DNA of 64,000 nucleotides from Bordetella genomosp. 4 (GCF_002261185.1 NZ_NEVQ01000013.1:248001-312000); one strand, 5' to 3'. Numbered from the stretch's first letter, positions 33,838 to 41,909 are shown. The notes: generated by a model not told the origin, from the letters alone. Numbers and translations: made by a program.

Positions 33838-34917
33838 TCAATTCCGCTTGACGCCTGCGTCGTACCAACCTTTGCTGCGATTGACGATTCGTACAACGAG
33901 CAACATGATGGGCACCTCGATGAGTACGCCCACGACTGTCGCCAGCGCAGCCCCAGAGTGGAATCCAAACAGGCTGATCGCCGCGGCGACGGCCAGTTCA
34001 AAGAAGTTTGACGCACCGATCAGCGCAGAGGGGCACGCAATACTGTGCTGTTCGCCAACACGGCGATTGAGCCAGTATGCCAGGCCGGAATTAAAAAACA
34101 CCTGGATGAGAATAGGCACAGCCAACATCGCAATGACCAATGGCTGGCTAATGATGGCCTCGCCCTGAAACGCGAACAGCAGCACCAAGGTCAACAGCAA
34201 AGCAGCCATCGAGAACGGCCCGATGCGTGTCAATGCGGCATCAAACGTGGCCTGTCCGCGACGCAGCAGCGCACGCCGCCAGAGCTGCGCAACGACGACC
34301 GGAATCACAATGTACAGACCGACAGATACCAGCAGCGTATCCCACGGCACCGTGATGGCCGACAGGCCCAGCAACAGCCCCACAATCGGCGCGAACGCGA
34401 ACACCATGATCGTGTCGTTCAACGCTACCTGAGACAACGTAAACACCGGATCGCCACCGGTCAATCGACTCCACACAAAGACCATGGCCGTGCATGGCGC
34501 GGCCGCTAGAAGGATCAACCCCGCGATGTAGCTATCCAATTGGTCAGCGGGCAGCCAGGGAGAAAATATCTGGCGAATAAATAACCAGCCCAGCAACGCC
34601 ATCGAGAACGGTTTCACCGCCCAATTGATGAACAACGTTACCCCGATGCCGCGCCAATGCTGCTTGACCTGGCCCAGCGCACCGAAATCCACCTTCAACA
34701 GCATCGGGATGATCATGACCCAGATAAGGATCCCGAGCGGCAGGTTGACCTGCGCGATCTCTAAACGTCCGATCGCCTGCGATAGCGCAGGCAGGAGCCT
34801 GCCGACGGCTACTCCCAACACGATGCACAGAAAGACCCACAGCGTGAGGTAGCGCTCAAAAACGCTCATCGCAGGGCGCTGGCGCGGGATCTGCGCCGAC
34901 TCTACATTGGACAGCAT
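33838..34917 (-). CDS. acr3: Arsenite efflux permease Acr3
   Basis: An inner-membrane arsenite exporter of the ACR3 (bile-acid/arsenite permease) family, 359 aa, with about ten helices. The conserved Cys lies in LILLAAAPCTAMVFVWSRL. NDTIMVFAFAPIVGLLLG and SALIGASNFFELAVAAA are further family hallmarks, and GGDP follows the Cys helix. It starts 5 nt after the arsI stop. An internal ATG (MSVFERYLTLWV, codon 17) is a possible start, but neither candidate has a strong ribosome site. Family ArsB is excluded by the motif set. Confidence 0.94.
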   Translation of the reverse strand: MLSNVESAQIPRQRPAMSVFERYLTLWVFLCIVLGVAVGRLLPALSQAIGRLEIAQVNLPLGILIWVMIIPMLLKVDFGALGQVKQHWRGIGVTLFINWAVKPFSMALLGWLFIRQIFSPWLPADQLDSYIAGLILLAAAPCTAMVFVWSRLTGGDPVFTLSQVALNDTIMVFAFAPIVGLLLGLSAITVPWDTLLVSVGLYIVIPVVVAQLWRRALLRRGQATFDAALTRIGPFSMAALLLTLVLLFAFQGEAIISQPLVIAMLAVPILIQVFFNSGLAYWLNRRVGEQHSIACPSALIGASNFFELAVAAAISLFGFHSGAALATVVGVLIEVPIMLLVVRIVNRSKGWYDAGVKRN

Positions 34918-34922
34918 CGTCT

Positions 34923-35468
34923 TTACTCGTGAGGCTTGCTAATACCGCGACGCTCGTTCTGGTGCGACATAGCATCCAGGCAGTCAGGCGGCAAATTGGT
35001 ACTCGGCGCGCAACCACTGGACGGGGCCGGCGTTTGAGGCGACGGCGCACAGCAGCCAGTCACTGCAGATGGGATGGCAGTCGTGCCACGCGAAACACCA
35101 TAAACCGGAATGGTGCCGAGAGTGTGAAAGTGCTCCCAGGCAAGTCCCTGCGGATCAGTGACCCAGTATTTTTCGCTACGGGCGTAGCAGCAGACCGTTT
35201 CTCCCTGGTCGTCCAATAGCAAGCTGGCAGCCTCTGCCCTGGACTTCAATGCGGCGAGTTCCTCGGCATCCTCTGTCTGAATACCGAAATGATCGACGCC
35301 ATGGCTGACGCCACGGGTGGATATCGCGAAGTTCACAGGCGGATCGTCGAGCATCCATTTTGCATAGTCCGACTCGATGCGGGCCGGCGCCTGGGCAAAA
35401 AGCTGCGAGTAGAAACCAATATTCTTGGCTAAATCATCGACGTGTAAATGAACGTGAAAGCGCTTCAT
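34923..35468 (-). CDS. arsI: ArsI/CadI-family vicinal-oxygen-chelate protein
   Basis: A 181-aa protein of the glyoxalase/dioxygenase fold found in arsenic operons. MKRFHVHLHVDDLAKNIGFYS and DYAKWMLDDPPVNFAIS open the first half. VDHFGIQTEDAEELAAL and TVCCYARSEKYWVTDPQG follow. The Cys pair in TVCCYA matches the trivalent-arsenic site of ArsI C-As lyase, which demethylates methylarsenite. The C-terminal 45 residues are Cys/Pro-rich (CCAPSPQTPAPSSGCA) and could bind more thiophilic metal. GGAG lies eight bases before ATG 35468. A cadmium-induced, non-enzymatic role is possible for this family, so lyase activity is not certain. Confidence 0.82.
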   Translation of the reverse strand: MKRFHVHLHVDDLAKNIGFYSQLFAQAPARIESDYAKWMLDDPPVNFAISTRGVSHGVDHFGIQTEDAEELAALKSRAEAASLLLDDQGETVCCYARSEKYWVTDPQGLAWEHFHTLGTIPVYGVSRGTTAIPSAVTGCCAPSPQTPAPSSGCAPSTNLPPDCLDAMSHQNERRGISKPHE

Positions 35469-35481
35469 GGATAACTCCGGA

Positions 35482-35808
35482 TCAGCAGGTGGTGCAACGT
35501 TCGGGACTGGAAACTTCGCAGGCGGCACCTTCGCAACAGTGTTCTGTGAGATAGCCCAGCAGCCCATTCATCTGAGAAAAGTCGGCTCGGTAGATCAGGT
35601 TGCGGCCGTGCTGTTCGATACTGACCAGGCCGGCATGTGATAGCTCTTTCAGGTGAAAGGAAAGGGTATTCCTGGCCACATCCAATCGCTCGGCCAGAAC
35701 GCTCGGAGTGAGGCCCGAAGGCCCGGCAACAACCAAAGCGCGAAAGACGCGCAATCGTTGAGCGTGTGCCAGGGCGCCGAGCGCCGAAATGATTTGGTCT
35801 TCTTTCAT
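35482..35808 (-). CDS. arsR: Arsenic-responsive repressor ArsR
   Basis: A winged-helix metalloregulator of 108 aa. The helix-turn-helix is LTPSVLAERLDVARNTLSFHLKELSHAGLV, and the wing is IEQHGRNLIYRAD. Instead of a CxCxxC site in the recognition helix it has a C-terminal cluster (EHCCEGAACEVSSPERCTTC), as in ArsR proteins of other proteobacteria that bind arsenite near the C-terminus. The start ATG 35808 is part of an inverted repeat that probably forms its own operator. It is the first gene of the arsR-arsI-acr3-arsC-arsH operon. Confidence 0.92.
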   Translation of the reverse strand: MKEDQIISALGALAHAQRLRVFRALVVAGPSGLTPSVLAERLDVARNTLSFHLKELSHAGLVSIEQHGRNLIYRADFSQMNGLLGYLTEHCCEGAACEVSSPERCTTC

Positions 35809-35837
35809 GATTCGATAATACAACAAATATTGAATCA
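35808..35837. promoter_or_regulatory. Candidate ArsR operator overlapping its start codon
   Basis: TGATTC and GAATCA form perfect 6-bp arms around 18 bp of AT-rich sequence, directly at the arsR ATG. Repression here would block both transcription and initiation of the whole ars operon. No clear ribosome site is visible, so the transcript may be leaderless or weakly translated. Confidence 0.5.
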
Positions 35838-35926
35838 TTGGATAGATGAGCCTGCCAACGATGCTCCACATCTGAGTTCGCGGCGCTCGCACGCCGCGAC
35901 ACATTGTTGACGGAGGGCTATGCCAA

Positions 35927-37114
35927 TCACGCGGCGTGGCTGATTTTCTGAGCTCGACCGGCTCGCATGCCTATGACCGCGGCCAGTACCGCCAAGATGG
36001 TGCACAGCCCGAGGGGAACGTCCCACCCGCCCAGAGAGTCGTGCAGCGCACCCATGGCCATCGGGCCCGCTGCGGCCAGCAAATAGCCGATGCACTGCGC
36101 CATTCCAGACAAAGCTGCCGCTTGCTGCGCGTTCGTCGTACGCAGACTGATAAAGGCCAAGCCAAGAATGATGCCAGCCCCGGTGCCTATACCGAAGAGA
36201 ATCGACCAAACGAGCGCGATTCCAGGGGCTACCATAAACCCGCCAAGCGCGGTCGCCGAGCATAGCGCGACGACCGCCGCCGCCAAGCGCTGGTCCCGCA
36301 TTCGGCGCATGATCGGTGTGAGCAGAAAACCCGGTATTGCCGTGGCCAACTGCAATACGCCATGCAGCGATCCTGCCTGGTTTGGCGACATTCCTGATTC
36401 GGTCAGGATGGTGGGCAGCCATCCAATCGCCACGTAGTAAATCGTCGAGATCAGGCCAAGGAACAGCGTGACCTGCCACGCCAGACGGGAACGCCAGACC
36501 GTGCCGCCGTGGGGTGGGGTGGCTGTACCTGGGGCGGGCCGCGAATGCCCCGCCAATTGCGTGGACCACACGGCGATCGCCGCCGCCGGCAGGATGAGGA
36601 AAGCCAACAGAGCCGTGGTCCATCCCCATGCATGTGCGAGGGGAGCAATAGCGGCGGATCCTAACGCAGCAGCAACGCCCATCGCGAGCGCATACGCGCT
36701 CGTAATCGCCGTGACATTGTGCGGAAAATCGCGTTTGACCAGGCTTGGCAGCAGCACGTTTCCTACCGCAATACCCATCCCGATGATCCACGTGCCGAGA
36801 TACAGGCTCCAGATCGATTCGGCTGACCGGATCGCGATGCCGGCAGCGATGGCGATCATTGCCCCGAACAACGTGCGCTCTAACCCGTACTCACGGGCAA
36901 AAAGTGCGCTGAAGGGGGAAAGCAGGGCGAATGCGAGCAAGGGAAGGGTGGTGAGAGCGCCAGCGGCCGCGGTGCTCAGCCCCAGATCGGCGCGAATAGC
37001 GTCCAGGAGCGGGGGCAATCCCGTGATCGGCGCGCGCAGATTTGCGGCAATCAAGAGGATTCCGATGAACAGAATAGGGTACGTTGAGGCTCGACCGTGT
37101 GTTGATGTCGTCAT
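35927..37114 (-). CDS. MFS exporter of the CynX/NimT family
   Basis: A 12-helix major facilitator of 395 aa. NLRAPITGLPPLLDAIRADLGLS near residue 25 is the signature of the CynX/NimT (YeaN) group. SPFSALFAREYGLERTLFGAM gives the loop 2-3 signature. SGMAQCIGYLLAAAGPMAMGALHD lies in a late helix. NimT of Escherichia coli exports 2-nitroimidazole, and other members handle cyanate or similar small compounds. It is divergent from an AraC-type gene, as nimT is from nimR, and a perfect palindrome lies 17 bp before its ATG. The substrate cannot be fixed. Confidence 0.85.
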   Translation of the reverse strand: MTTSTHGRASTYPILFIGILLIAANLRAPITGLPPLLDAIRADLGLSTAAAGALTTLPLLAFALLSPFSALFAREYGLERTLFGAMIAIAAGIAIRSAESIWSLYLGTWIIGMGIAVGNVLLPSLVKRDFPHNVTAITSAYALAMGVAAALGSAAIAPLAHAWGWTTALLAFLILPAAAIAVWSTQLAGHSRPAPGTATPPHGGTVWRSRLAWQVTLFLGLISTIYYVAIGWLPTILTESGMSPNQAGSLHGVLQLATAIPGFLLTPIMRRMRDQRLAAAVVALCSATALGGFMVAPGIALVWSILFGIGTGAGIILGLAFISLRTTNAQQAAALSGMAQCIGYLLAAAGPMAMGALHDSLGGWDVPLGLCTILAVLAAVIGMRAGRAQKISHAA

Positions 37115-37131
37115 GAAGTTCTGAGGGAGTA

Positions 37132-37147
37132 TTAGGGAATTCCCTAA
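37132..37147. promoter_or_regulatory. Perfect 16-bp palindrome TTAGGGAATTCCCTAA
   Basis: It lies in the divergent region between the NimT-like exporter (17 bp from its ATG) and the AraC-type regulator (58 bp from its ATG). This is a likely regulator-binding site covering the exporter promoter. Confidence 0.6.
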
Positions 37148-37205
37148 CTCTACGCCTCAAGACGGCGATCATAATAGAGAATGAATGACAATTAATCTCT
37201 AAAAA

Positions 37206-38000
37206 ATGACAACACGTGCCCCGTTGGACCAGACGCTGTGCCATTTCGATCCGGATGAGATCGACCGGCCTGTCATTGCCTGGCGTATCGAAGTCGAGCA
37301 AAACGAAGCCGAACAACCCGTGCATACGCATCGAAAAGGCCAGCTCATTATGGCGCTGCACGGCGGCGTTACGTGCGAGGTGCCAAAAGCAATGTGGATG
37401 GTTCCGCCGCATCATGCCGTCTGGATACCGGGCGGAATGCCGCACAGCAATCGGGCGACCGACAATGCTCGGATCTACTTTCTATTCATTGAGCCGACAG
37501 CTGCCCGAATGCCGCAGGAATGCTGCACGGTCGCGATCTCGCCGATGCTGCGGGAAATGATCAAGTATCTTGCGGATCTAGGGCCCGATTACCCAGACAA
37601 CGGGCCGACCGCCAGATTGGCAGCAGTGCTGCTTGACCAGGTTTCGGCGGCGCCTATTGAGCAGTTGAATTTGCCGATTTCCCAACATCCAAAGATTCGT
37701 CGCATTACCGATGCGCTGGCTGCAGATCCGTCTGATCGGACTACCTTGGCAGATTGGGGTGATCGATTGGCGATGAGCGAACGAACCTTGGCGCGTCTGG
37801 TCATGCGAGAGACTGGACTGACGTTCGGGCGCTGGCGACAACAGCTCCATCTCATCGTTGCGTTGCGTCAGTTGGCGGCAGGAACGACCGTCCAGCAAGT
37901 TGCCGGGAATCTCGGCTACGACTCGGTCACGGCGTTTATTACGATGTTCAAGAAGGCTCTAGGGCAACCGCCGGCGCAGTACTTTTCTACGTTGCGGTAA
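37206..38000 (+). CDS. AraC-family regulator of the NimR type
   Basis: A transcription factor of 264 aa with an N-terminal cupin and a C-terminal double helix-turn-helix. The cupin shows HTHRKGQLIMALHGGVTCEV, PPHHAVWIPGGMPHSNRA and IYFLFIEP. The DNA-binding part shows TLADWGDRLAMSERTLARLVMRETGLTFGRWRQQLHLI and VQQVAGNLGYDSVTAFITMFKKALGQPPAQYF. It resembles NimR (YeaM), which represses the adjacent exporter until a ligand binds. The divergent arrangement with the CynX/NimT-type gene supports local control. No ribosome site is visible before ATG 37206. Confidence 0.88.
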   Translation: MTTRAPLDQTLCHFDPDEIDRPVIAWRIEVEQNEAEQPVHTHRKGQLIMALHGGVTCEVPKAMWMVPPHHAVWIPGGMPHSNRATDNARIYFLFIEPTAARMPQECCTVAISPMLREMIKYLADLGPDYPDNGPTARLAAVLLDQVSAAPIEQLNLPISQHPKIRRITDALAADPSDRTTLADWGDRLAMSERTLARLVMRETGLTFGRWRQQLHLIVALRQLAAGTTVQQVAGNLGYDSVTAFITMFKKALGQPPAQYFSTLR

Positions 38001-38228
38001 AAGCAGGGTGCGTGGCTGCGTCAGGGTCCATTTGGTGGCCGTACGACTATTTAGTCGGGCTTTGCAGTGCGTATTGATTGTCTTGAACAGACGACGCAGG
38101 CGGGAGATTGGTAGCAACTTGGGCCGATGTTAGGCCCAGCGAGTACGGTGGGCCTATCCCGGGTCAAGCCGGTTCAGCGCCGCCATTAGGCGGGCTGAAG
38201 GATGCTGGAGGCGAACTGCAGCCGGAAA

Positions 38229-38396
38229 TTAACCCGAGTGCGGGCGCTTACCGGGATTTTTCTTGTGGTGGGTATGCGAGCCACGCTCCAGGCTGCAACG
38301 CTGGCCGCCGCCTTGTTTCTTAAAGGTCACGCCCTTGGGAGCGACGGGAGCGGGAGTGCGCTTGCGGTCGGCTTCCGTAACGATCTTGTTGCCCAT
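38229..38396 (-). CDS. Small basic protein (55 aa) of unknown function
   Basis: A short frame from ATG 38396 to TAA 38229 with GAGAG eight bases upstream. The sequence starts MGNKIVTEADRKRTPAP, continues through KGVTFKKQGGGQRC, and ends in a His/Lys-rich stretch (SHTHHKKNPGKRPHSG). It has about 14 Arg/Lys and one Cys, with a pattern of alternating basic and Gly/Pro residues that suggests nucleic-acid or phosphate binding. I do not know the family. It stands alone in a 0.67-kb region between the AraC gene and the DUF6644 gene; the flanks (38001-38228, 38397-38674) show no further gene. Confidence 0.62.
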   Translation of the reverse strand: MGNKIVTEADRKRTPAPVAPKGVTFKKQGGGQRCSLERGSHTHHKKNPGKRPHSG

Positions 38397-38674
38397 GGAA
38401 AATCTCTCTGGTTTGGTTAAACCCGGTATTGTTCCACATTCACTTAGTTTTTTCTTGCGAAGCAGGGAGCAGACAGTGGAAATTGTGGTTTGCTTTGAAC
38501 AGACGGGGTACCGCCCGGGCGGCCACGCGATTTTGCTAAATCCATTACTTTACATAATATACATTATGCGGTTATTGGATAGGTATCGGGCAGGCCTCAT
38601 CTCGATCCTGTGAAATCATTGGCCACGTCCTTTTCGGCCCGCGTTTGTATATGCCCTGATTGATACCTGGCGCA

Positions 38675-39139
38675 CTATAAAAAACCGATCCACCGTCCCG
38701 CAACGATGGCACCCAGCCAGACAAACAGCGACATCGCCGCGTGCAGCTTAACTCTCGTTGGTATCGATTCGCTCTGCATGGCCTGGCGCCATGGTCCCCC
38801 GTAATGCAGCCACAGAGCATTCGCGATTCCCAAGGCCAGCAATCCCAGTTTGGCGAGAAACGCAGAGTTATCCAGGTAGTTCTGAGGATTGACGGCGAAC
38901 AGGCACATTCCTGTTAACAGCGCCGCTAGCAGTCCAGCAGCTGCCAGGCGCGACAGATAAGGCCCTGCCGTGGCCAATGGCAAGGTGCGTGCGGCCCCCA
39001 ACAGGCGCAAATCCAGCGCCGCAATAGCCCCAAAAAGCAGACCGATCGACGCGACATGCCCTGCGTTGACCAGCAAATAGGCGGTGCCGGAACGCCGCAG
39101 CATAGCGGCCAGAGGCCAGCCAGCGATCCAGTCCAGCAT
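38675..39139 (-). CDS. DUF6644-like integral membrane protein
   Basis: A 154-aa protein with about four hydrophobic helices (LLVNAGHVASIGLLFGAIAAL, LSRLAAAGLLAALLTGMCLF, AFLAKLGLLALGIANALWL, AAMSLFVWLGAIVAGRWIGFL). Conserved His residues occur in helix 1 and after helix 3 (WLHYGGPW), a pattern seen in haem- or copper-linked membrane proteins such as CopD relatives. The start overlaps the stop of the upstream DUF6152-like gene by one base (TAATG), so the two are translationally coupled. The family name is from memory; no function is established. Confidence 0.7.
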   Translation of the reverse strand: MLDWIAGWPLAAMLRRSGTAYLLVNAGHVASIGLLFGAIAALDLRLLGAARTLPLATAGPYLSRLAAAGLLAALLTGMCLFAVNPQNYLDNSAFLAKLGLLALGIANALWLHYGGPWRQAMQSESIPTRVKLHAAMSLFVWLGAIVAGRWIGFL

Positions 39140-39522
39140 TATTTTTTAATACGGTCCGGATAAATATCGTAGGTTTTGCCGCCTACGGTGATTTGCACGG
39201 CCTTCATGCGTTTCTCCGCATGATCCTGCGCGCGGTTACCTGTCGCAGTAATCGTATCGCCCGGTTTGGCGGATGACTCATCAAACCCGGCGCGGCTGGT
39301 CTGGTTGGGATTGCCCAGCTCTACGCGCCACAGACCATCCTGAGTTTCGACATCCAGCCAAGGATGTGGCGGCGCGACCTGCACTTGCTTGACCGTGCCC
39401 GTGAGCTTGATTTGCTCGGCGTCGGCCCATGACCAGCCGTGGTGCGCGAGCGCCTGGGGCATGGCAATGAAGACGGAAGCGGCCGCGCATAGCGTGCTGG
39501 CTGCGATGAGGCGGTGAGACAT
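39139..39522 (-). CDS. DUF6152-like periplasmic protein
   Basis: A 127-aa exported protein with a signal peptide (SHRLIAASTLCAAASVFIAMPQALA) followed at once by HHGWSWAD, which places two His at the mature N-terminus. The rest is a small beta-barrel-like domain (IKLTGTVKQVQVAPPHPWLDVET, GDTITATGNRA, MKAVQITVGGKTYDIYPDRIKK). ATG 39522 has AAAGG about eight bases upstream. It forms a two-gene operon with the DUF6644-like membrane protein. An N-terminal His pair followed by an Asp/His-containing domain could bind metal, but this is speculation. Confidence 0.72.
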   Translation of the reverse strand: MSHRLIAASTLCAAASVFIAMPQALAHHGWSWADAEQIKLTGTVKQVQVAPPHPWLDVETQDGLWRVELGNPNQTSRAGFDESSAKPGDTITATGNRAQDHAEKRMKAVQITVGGKTYDIYPDRIKK

Positions 39523-39628
39523 GACGACACCTTTGACGTTGTGCTTCACTATTCATCAACTGGCAATGAATCGGCGCCAGCCGGCGTGTGAACGACTATA
39601 ACGTAGTCTTTTTTCCACCGGGTTTCAG

Positions 39629-39817
39629 TCAGTCGTCTTTTCCGTGCGTCGGTTTTTCGTAGGCATCCCTACCCGGCCGCGTCCGCTCGCCGCCAGCGGG
39701 ATAGCCGGAGTCGCTATAGGGATCGGTGTTGGTCTTTTCCAATGGCTTTTTTCGGGCAAGCTCCTGCAATTTCTCGCCTAGATGTTCCTTTTGACCTTCC
39801 GGTTGATGAGGGCTCAT
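39629..39817 (-). CDS. Small hydrophilic protein (62 aa)
   Basis: Starts at ATG 39817 with GGAG six bases upstream. The sequence is strongly charged and probably disordered (EGQKEHLGEKLQELARKKPLEK, then TNTDPYSDSGYPAGGERTRPG). Such short stress-type proteins are common in Burkholderiales next to ferritin-like YciE genes. It is divergent from the ferritin-like gene at 40023. No function can be given. Confidence 0.55.
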   Translation of the reverse strand: MSPHQPEGQKEHLGEKLQELARKKPLEKTNTDPYSDSGYPAGGERTRPGRDAYEKPTHGKDD

Positions 39818-40022
39818 TGAGTGCTCCAGTTGATGATGGGTTCTGGGAGCCCATTTGGTCGCAAGCGCCATACCTAAGCATGCGTCTGGCGGCGCGTTAG
39901 TCACAGACACACCAGCGATTTGCGCGGCGCATGAAACGCGAGAATTCGAGTCTGCTACGGGAACGCCGGATGCTGACGATCCTCCGCGGGCCGCACTCAC
40001 GATGGCCTGACTGGAGATTGCT

Positions 40023-40544
40023 ATGGAACGAAATGACTCAAAGGCAAGCGAGCACCTCATGGACTGGCTGAGGGATGCGCACGCCATGGAAGAACAGGCC
40101 GAAACGATGCTCACCAGCATGGCCTCACGTATTGAAAACTACCCTGACCTGCATCAACGTATTCAACGCCATATCGAAGAAACGCGCGAACAACAGCGTT
40201 TGGTGCGCAGTTGCATCGAGCGGCGTGGCGGCGATACCTCGATGCTCAAGGATCTTACCGCCAAGGCAATGGCAACTTTTCAAGGATTTTCCGGCGTTTT
40301 TGCGTCCGATGAGGTAGTGAAAGGCAGTCTGTTCAGCTTCGCCTTTGAAAACCTCGAAATCGCGGCGTATACCCAACTGAAAGAGGCCGCCAGCTTTGTA
40401 GGCGATACGGAGACCGCCGAGATCTGCCAAAGAATTCTGGTGGAGGAACAGGCGATGGCCCAATGGCTGGCGGACAACTCCCCTGCCCTTGTGCGCCATT
40501 TTCTGGCGCGTGCGCAAGATCCGGACGCGCAGGCAAAGCGATAA
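40023..40544 (+). CDS. Ferritin-like DUF892 protein (YciE/YciF type)
   Basis: A four-helix-bundle protein of 173 aa. LMDWLRDAHAMEEQAETMLTSM, HIEETREQQRLVRSCIERRGG, FAFENLEIAAYTQLKEAA and ICQRILVEEQAMAQWLADN carry the Glu and His residues expected of a di-metal ferritin-like site (EE near residues 22-23, E..H near 51, E near 110 and 142). These proteins are stress-induced in enterobacteria; their biochemical role is unclear. GGAG precedes ATG 40023. It is followed by a strong hairpin and the convergent DUF4148 gene. Confidence 0.83.
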   Translation: MERNDSKASEHLMDWLRDAHAMEEQAETMLTSMASRIENYPDLHQRIQRHIEETREQQRLVRSCIERRGGDTSMLKDLTAKAMATFQGFSGVFASDEVVKGSLFSFAFENLEIAAYTQLKEAASFVGDTETAEICQRILVEEQAMAQWLADNSPALVRHFLARAQDPDAQAKR

Positions 40545-40623
40545 CGAAATATCTGTGGCCGACGTGGAGGCGTCGCTGCATGTGCCGTCTCGTTTATTAA
40601 TTGATCAACTCAAGGCCGGCACC

Positions 40624-40655
40624 ATGGGGCGGATCCGGCGGGATCCGTGCCCCAT
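40624..40655. terminator. Strong hairpin between convergent genes
   Basis: ATGGGGC (40624-40630) and GGATCC (40631-40636) pair with GGATCC (40641-40646) and GCCCCAT (40649-40655). This gives 13 bp with a 2-nt bulge and a 4-nt loop. It lies between the ends of the ferritin-like gene and the DUF4148 gene, and may stop transcription from both sides, though without a T-run. Confidence 0.5.
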
Positions 40656-40698
40656 ATATATCGATCAGGTTGCATAGGCGTTCTACACAAAATGTCAA

Positions 40699-41058
40699 TC
40701 AACCGTGTTGTGCTACGGGGTACTCCTGTTCGCCGTACGTGATCAGCCCTTGCGCCTTGGCGTCGGCCAATTCGCTACGGACTTCGGCACGGCTCTTGTC
40801 GCTGGCGATAGCCACGGGCACCGGATATGGGGCTTCGCCATCGCTGATCTGACCTGCTGCGCGAGCGGCGGCCAGTTCGGCGCGAACTTCCGCGCGGGTC
40901 TTGGTGCTGACAATGGATGCAGGCAGCGGGGACGGTGCTTCGCCGAAGCTCGCTTCGCTTGCTGCGAGTTGAGTCAGCGGCTCGCCATTGCCGCCATCAG
41001 CGTGGGCGGTGCCGATCAAGGCGGAAAAAACGATCAAGCTGGTCAGTGCGATTTTCAT
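40699..41058 (-). CDS. DUF4148 exported repeat protein
   Basis: A small secreted protein of 119 aa with a signal peptide (MKIALTSLIVFSALIGTAHA). Two copies of a 30-residue unit are seen: KTRAEVRAELAAARAAGQI then SDGEAPYPVPV, and KSRAEVRSELADAKAQGLI then TYGEQEYPVA. A partial earlier GEAPSPLP segment precedes them. DUF4148 proteins are abundant in Burkholderia, Bordetella and Ralstonia and have no known function. GAGGAG precedes ATG 41058. Confidence 0.85.
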   Translation of the reverse strand: MKIALTSLIVFSALIGTAHADGGNGEPLTQLAASEASFGEAPSPLPASIVSTKTRAEVRAELAAARAAGQISDGEAPYPVPVAIASDKSRAEVRSELADAKAQGLITYGEQEYPVAQHG

Positions 41059-41322
41059 CGTGATACTCCTCGTGAATGATGGGAAAACTTGGGTATCAGC
41101 CCAGGCCGTTTAGTTGCCGGACTGCGTTCACGAAGATTAATTAGGCTTGCGGACTGGCAGAAGCCATTTGCCTGACACTTCAGAGTTGTATGTATGGCAA
41201 CAATTCATCCCGGTGGGGCTTCGGCATTCGCCGGATCAACGTAACGATGTCGCGGATTGATGAATAGCATTCGACGTGAATGCGGGTCTGCACCCACCGA
41301 CTGTTGGCGGGTGCGCGCCAAC

Positions 41323-41727
41323 TCAGGCGGCCGCAGTCTCCGGCAACTTGGCGATCACTTTGATTTCAAACTGGAAGCCAGCCAACCAGGTAACACCGAC
41401 AGCCGTCACAGTCGGATACGGCGCTTTGCCCCAGAACTCTGCAGCAACAGCCCACGCCCGTTCGAAATGCGTCTGCGGGTCGATCATGAATACCGTCACA
41501 TCGACCACATCGTCGAAAGTGCATCCGGCCTCGGCGAGGATGGCATTGAGATTTTTGAACGCCAGACGAACCTGGTCATCAAGATTCGGCTCGGGAGAAC
41601 CATCGAGCCGACTACCAACCTGGCCTGACACGAACAACAGGCCATTGGCACGGATAGCAGGGGAATATCGGTGTAGTTCGTACAGGGCGTGGCGTTCGGC
41701 CGGAATAACAACGTCGCGGGTGGTCAT
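41323..41727 (-). CDS. RidA-family protein
   Basis: A 134-aa member of the YjgF/YER057c/UK114 family, whose archetype hydrolyses reactive 2-imino/enamine acids. LHRYSPAIRANGLLFVSGQVGS, NLDDQVRLAFKNLNAILAEAG, VDVTVFMID and PYPTVTAVGVTWLAGFQFEIKVIA are family segments. In RidA proper a conserved Arg binds the substrate carboxylate near PARS; here the corresponding region reads PYPTVTAVGV, so it is probably a non-archetypal Rid subfamily. GGAA precedes ATG 41727. Confidence 0.85.
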   Translation of the reverse strand: MTTRDVVIPAERHALYELHRYSPAIRANGLLFVSGQVGSRLDGSPEPNLDDQVRLAFKNLNAILAEAGCTFDDVVDVTVFMIDPQTHFERAWAVAAEFWGKAPYPTVTAVGVTWLAGFQFEIKVIAKLPETAAA

Positions 41728-41909
41728 CTGACAAATTCCTTAAGTTGTGGCAGGCGGAGCCACTATATAAGGGCGTTAATCGCTGATAAACCAGCCAAAT
41801 CCAAAAACATTATTCGATCAAAAGGGATAATTTTGATCGGCCTCTACCATTTTGCTCTCTGTTGCACTCCGGATCCGGGTTGGCGCATGGGCCGCCCCGC
41901 CCTTCCCAA

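Noticed and set aside
40699-41058. Internal repeats as a CRISPR-like or tandem DNA repeat
   Set aside because: The similarity is at protein level (two DUF4148 units) with many synonymous differences; there are no regular spacers.
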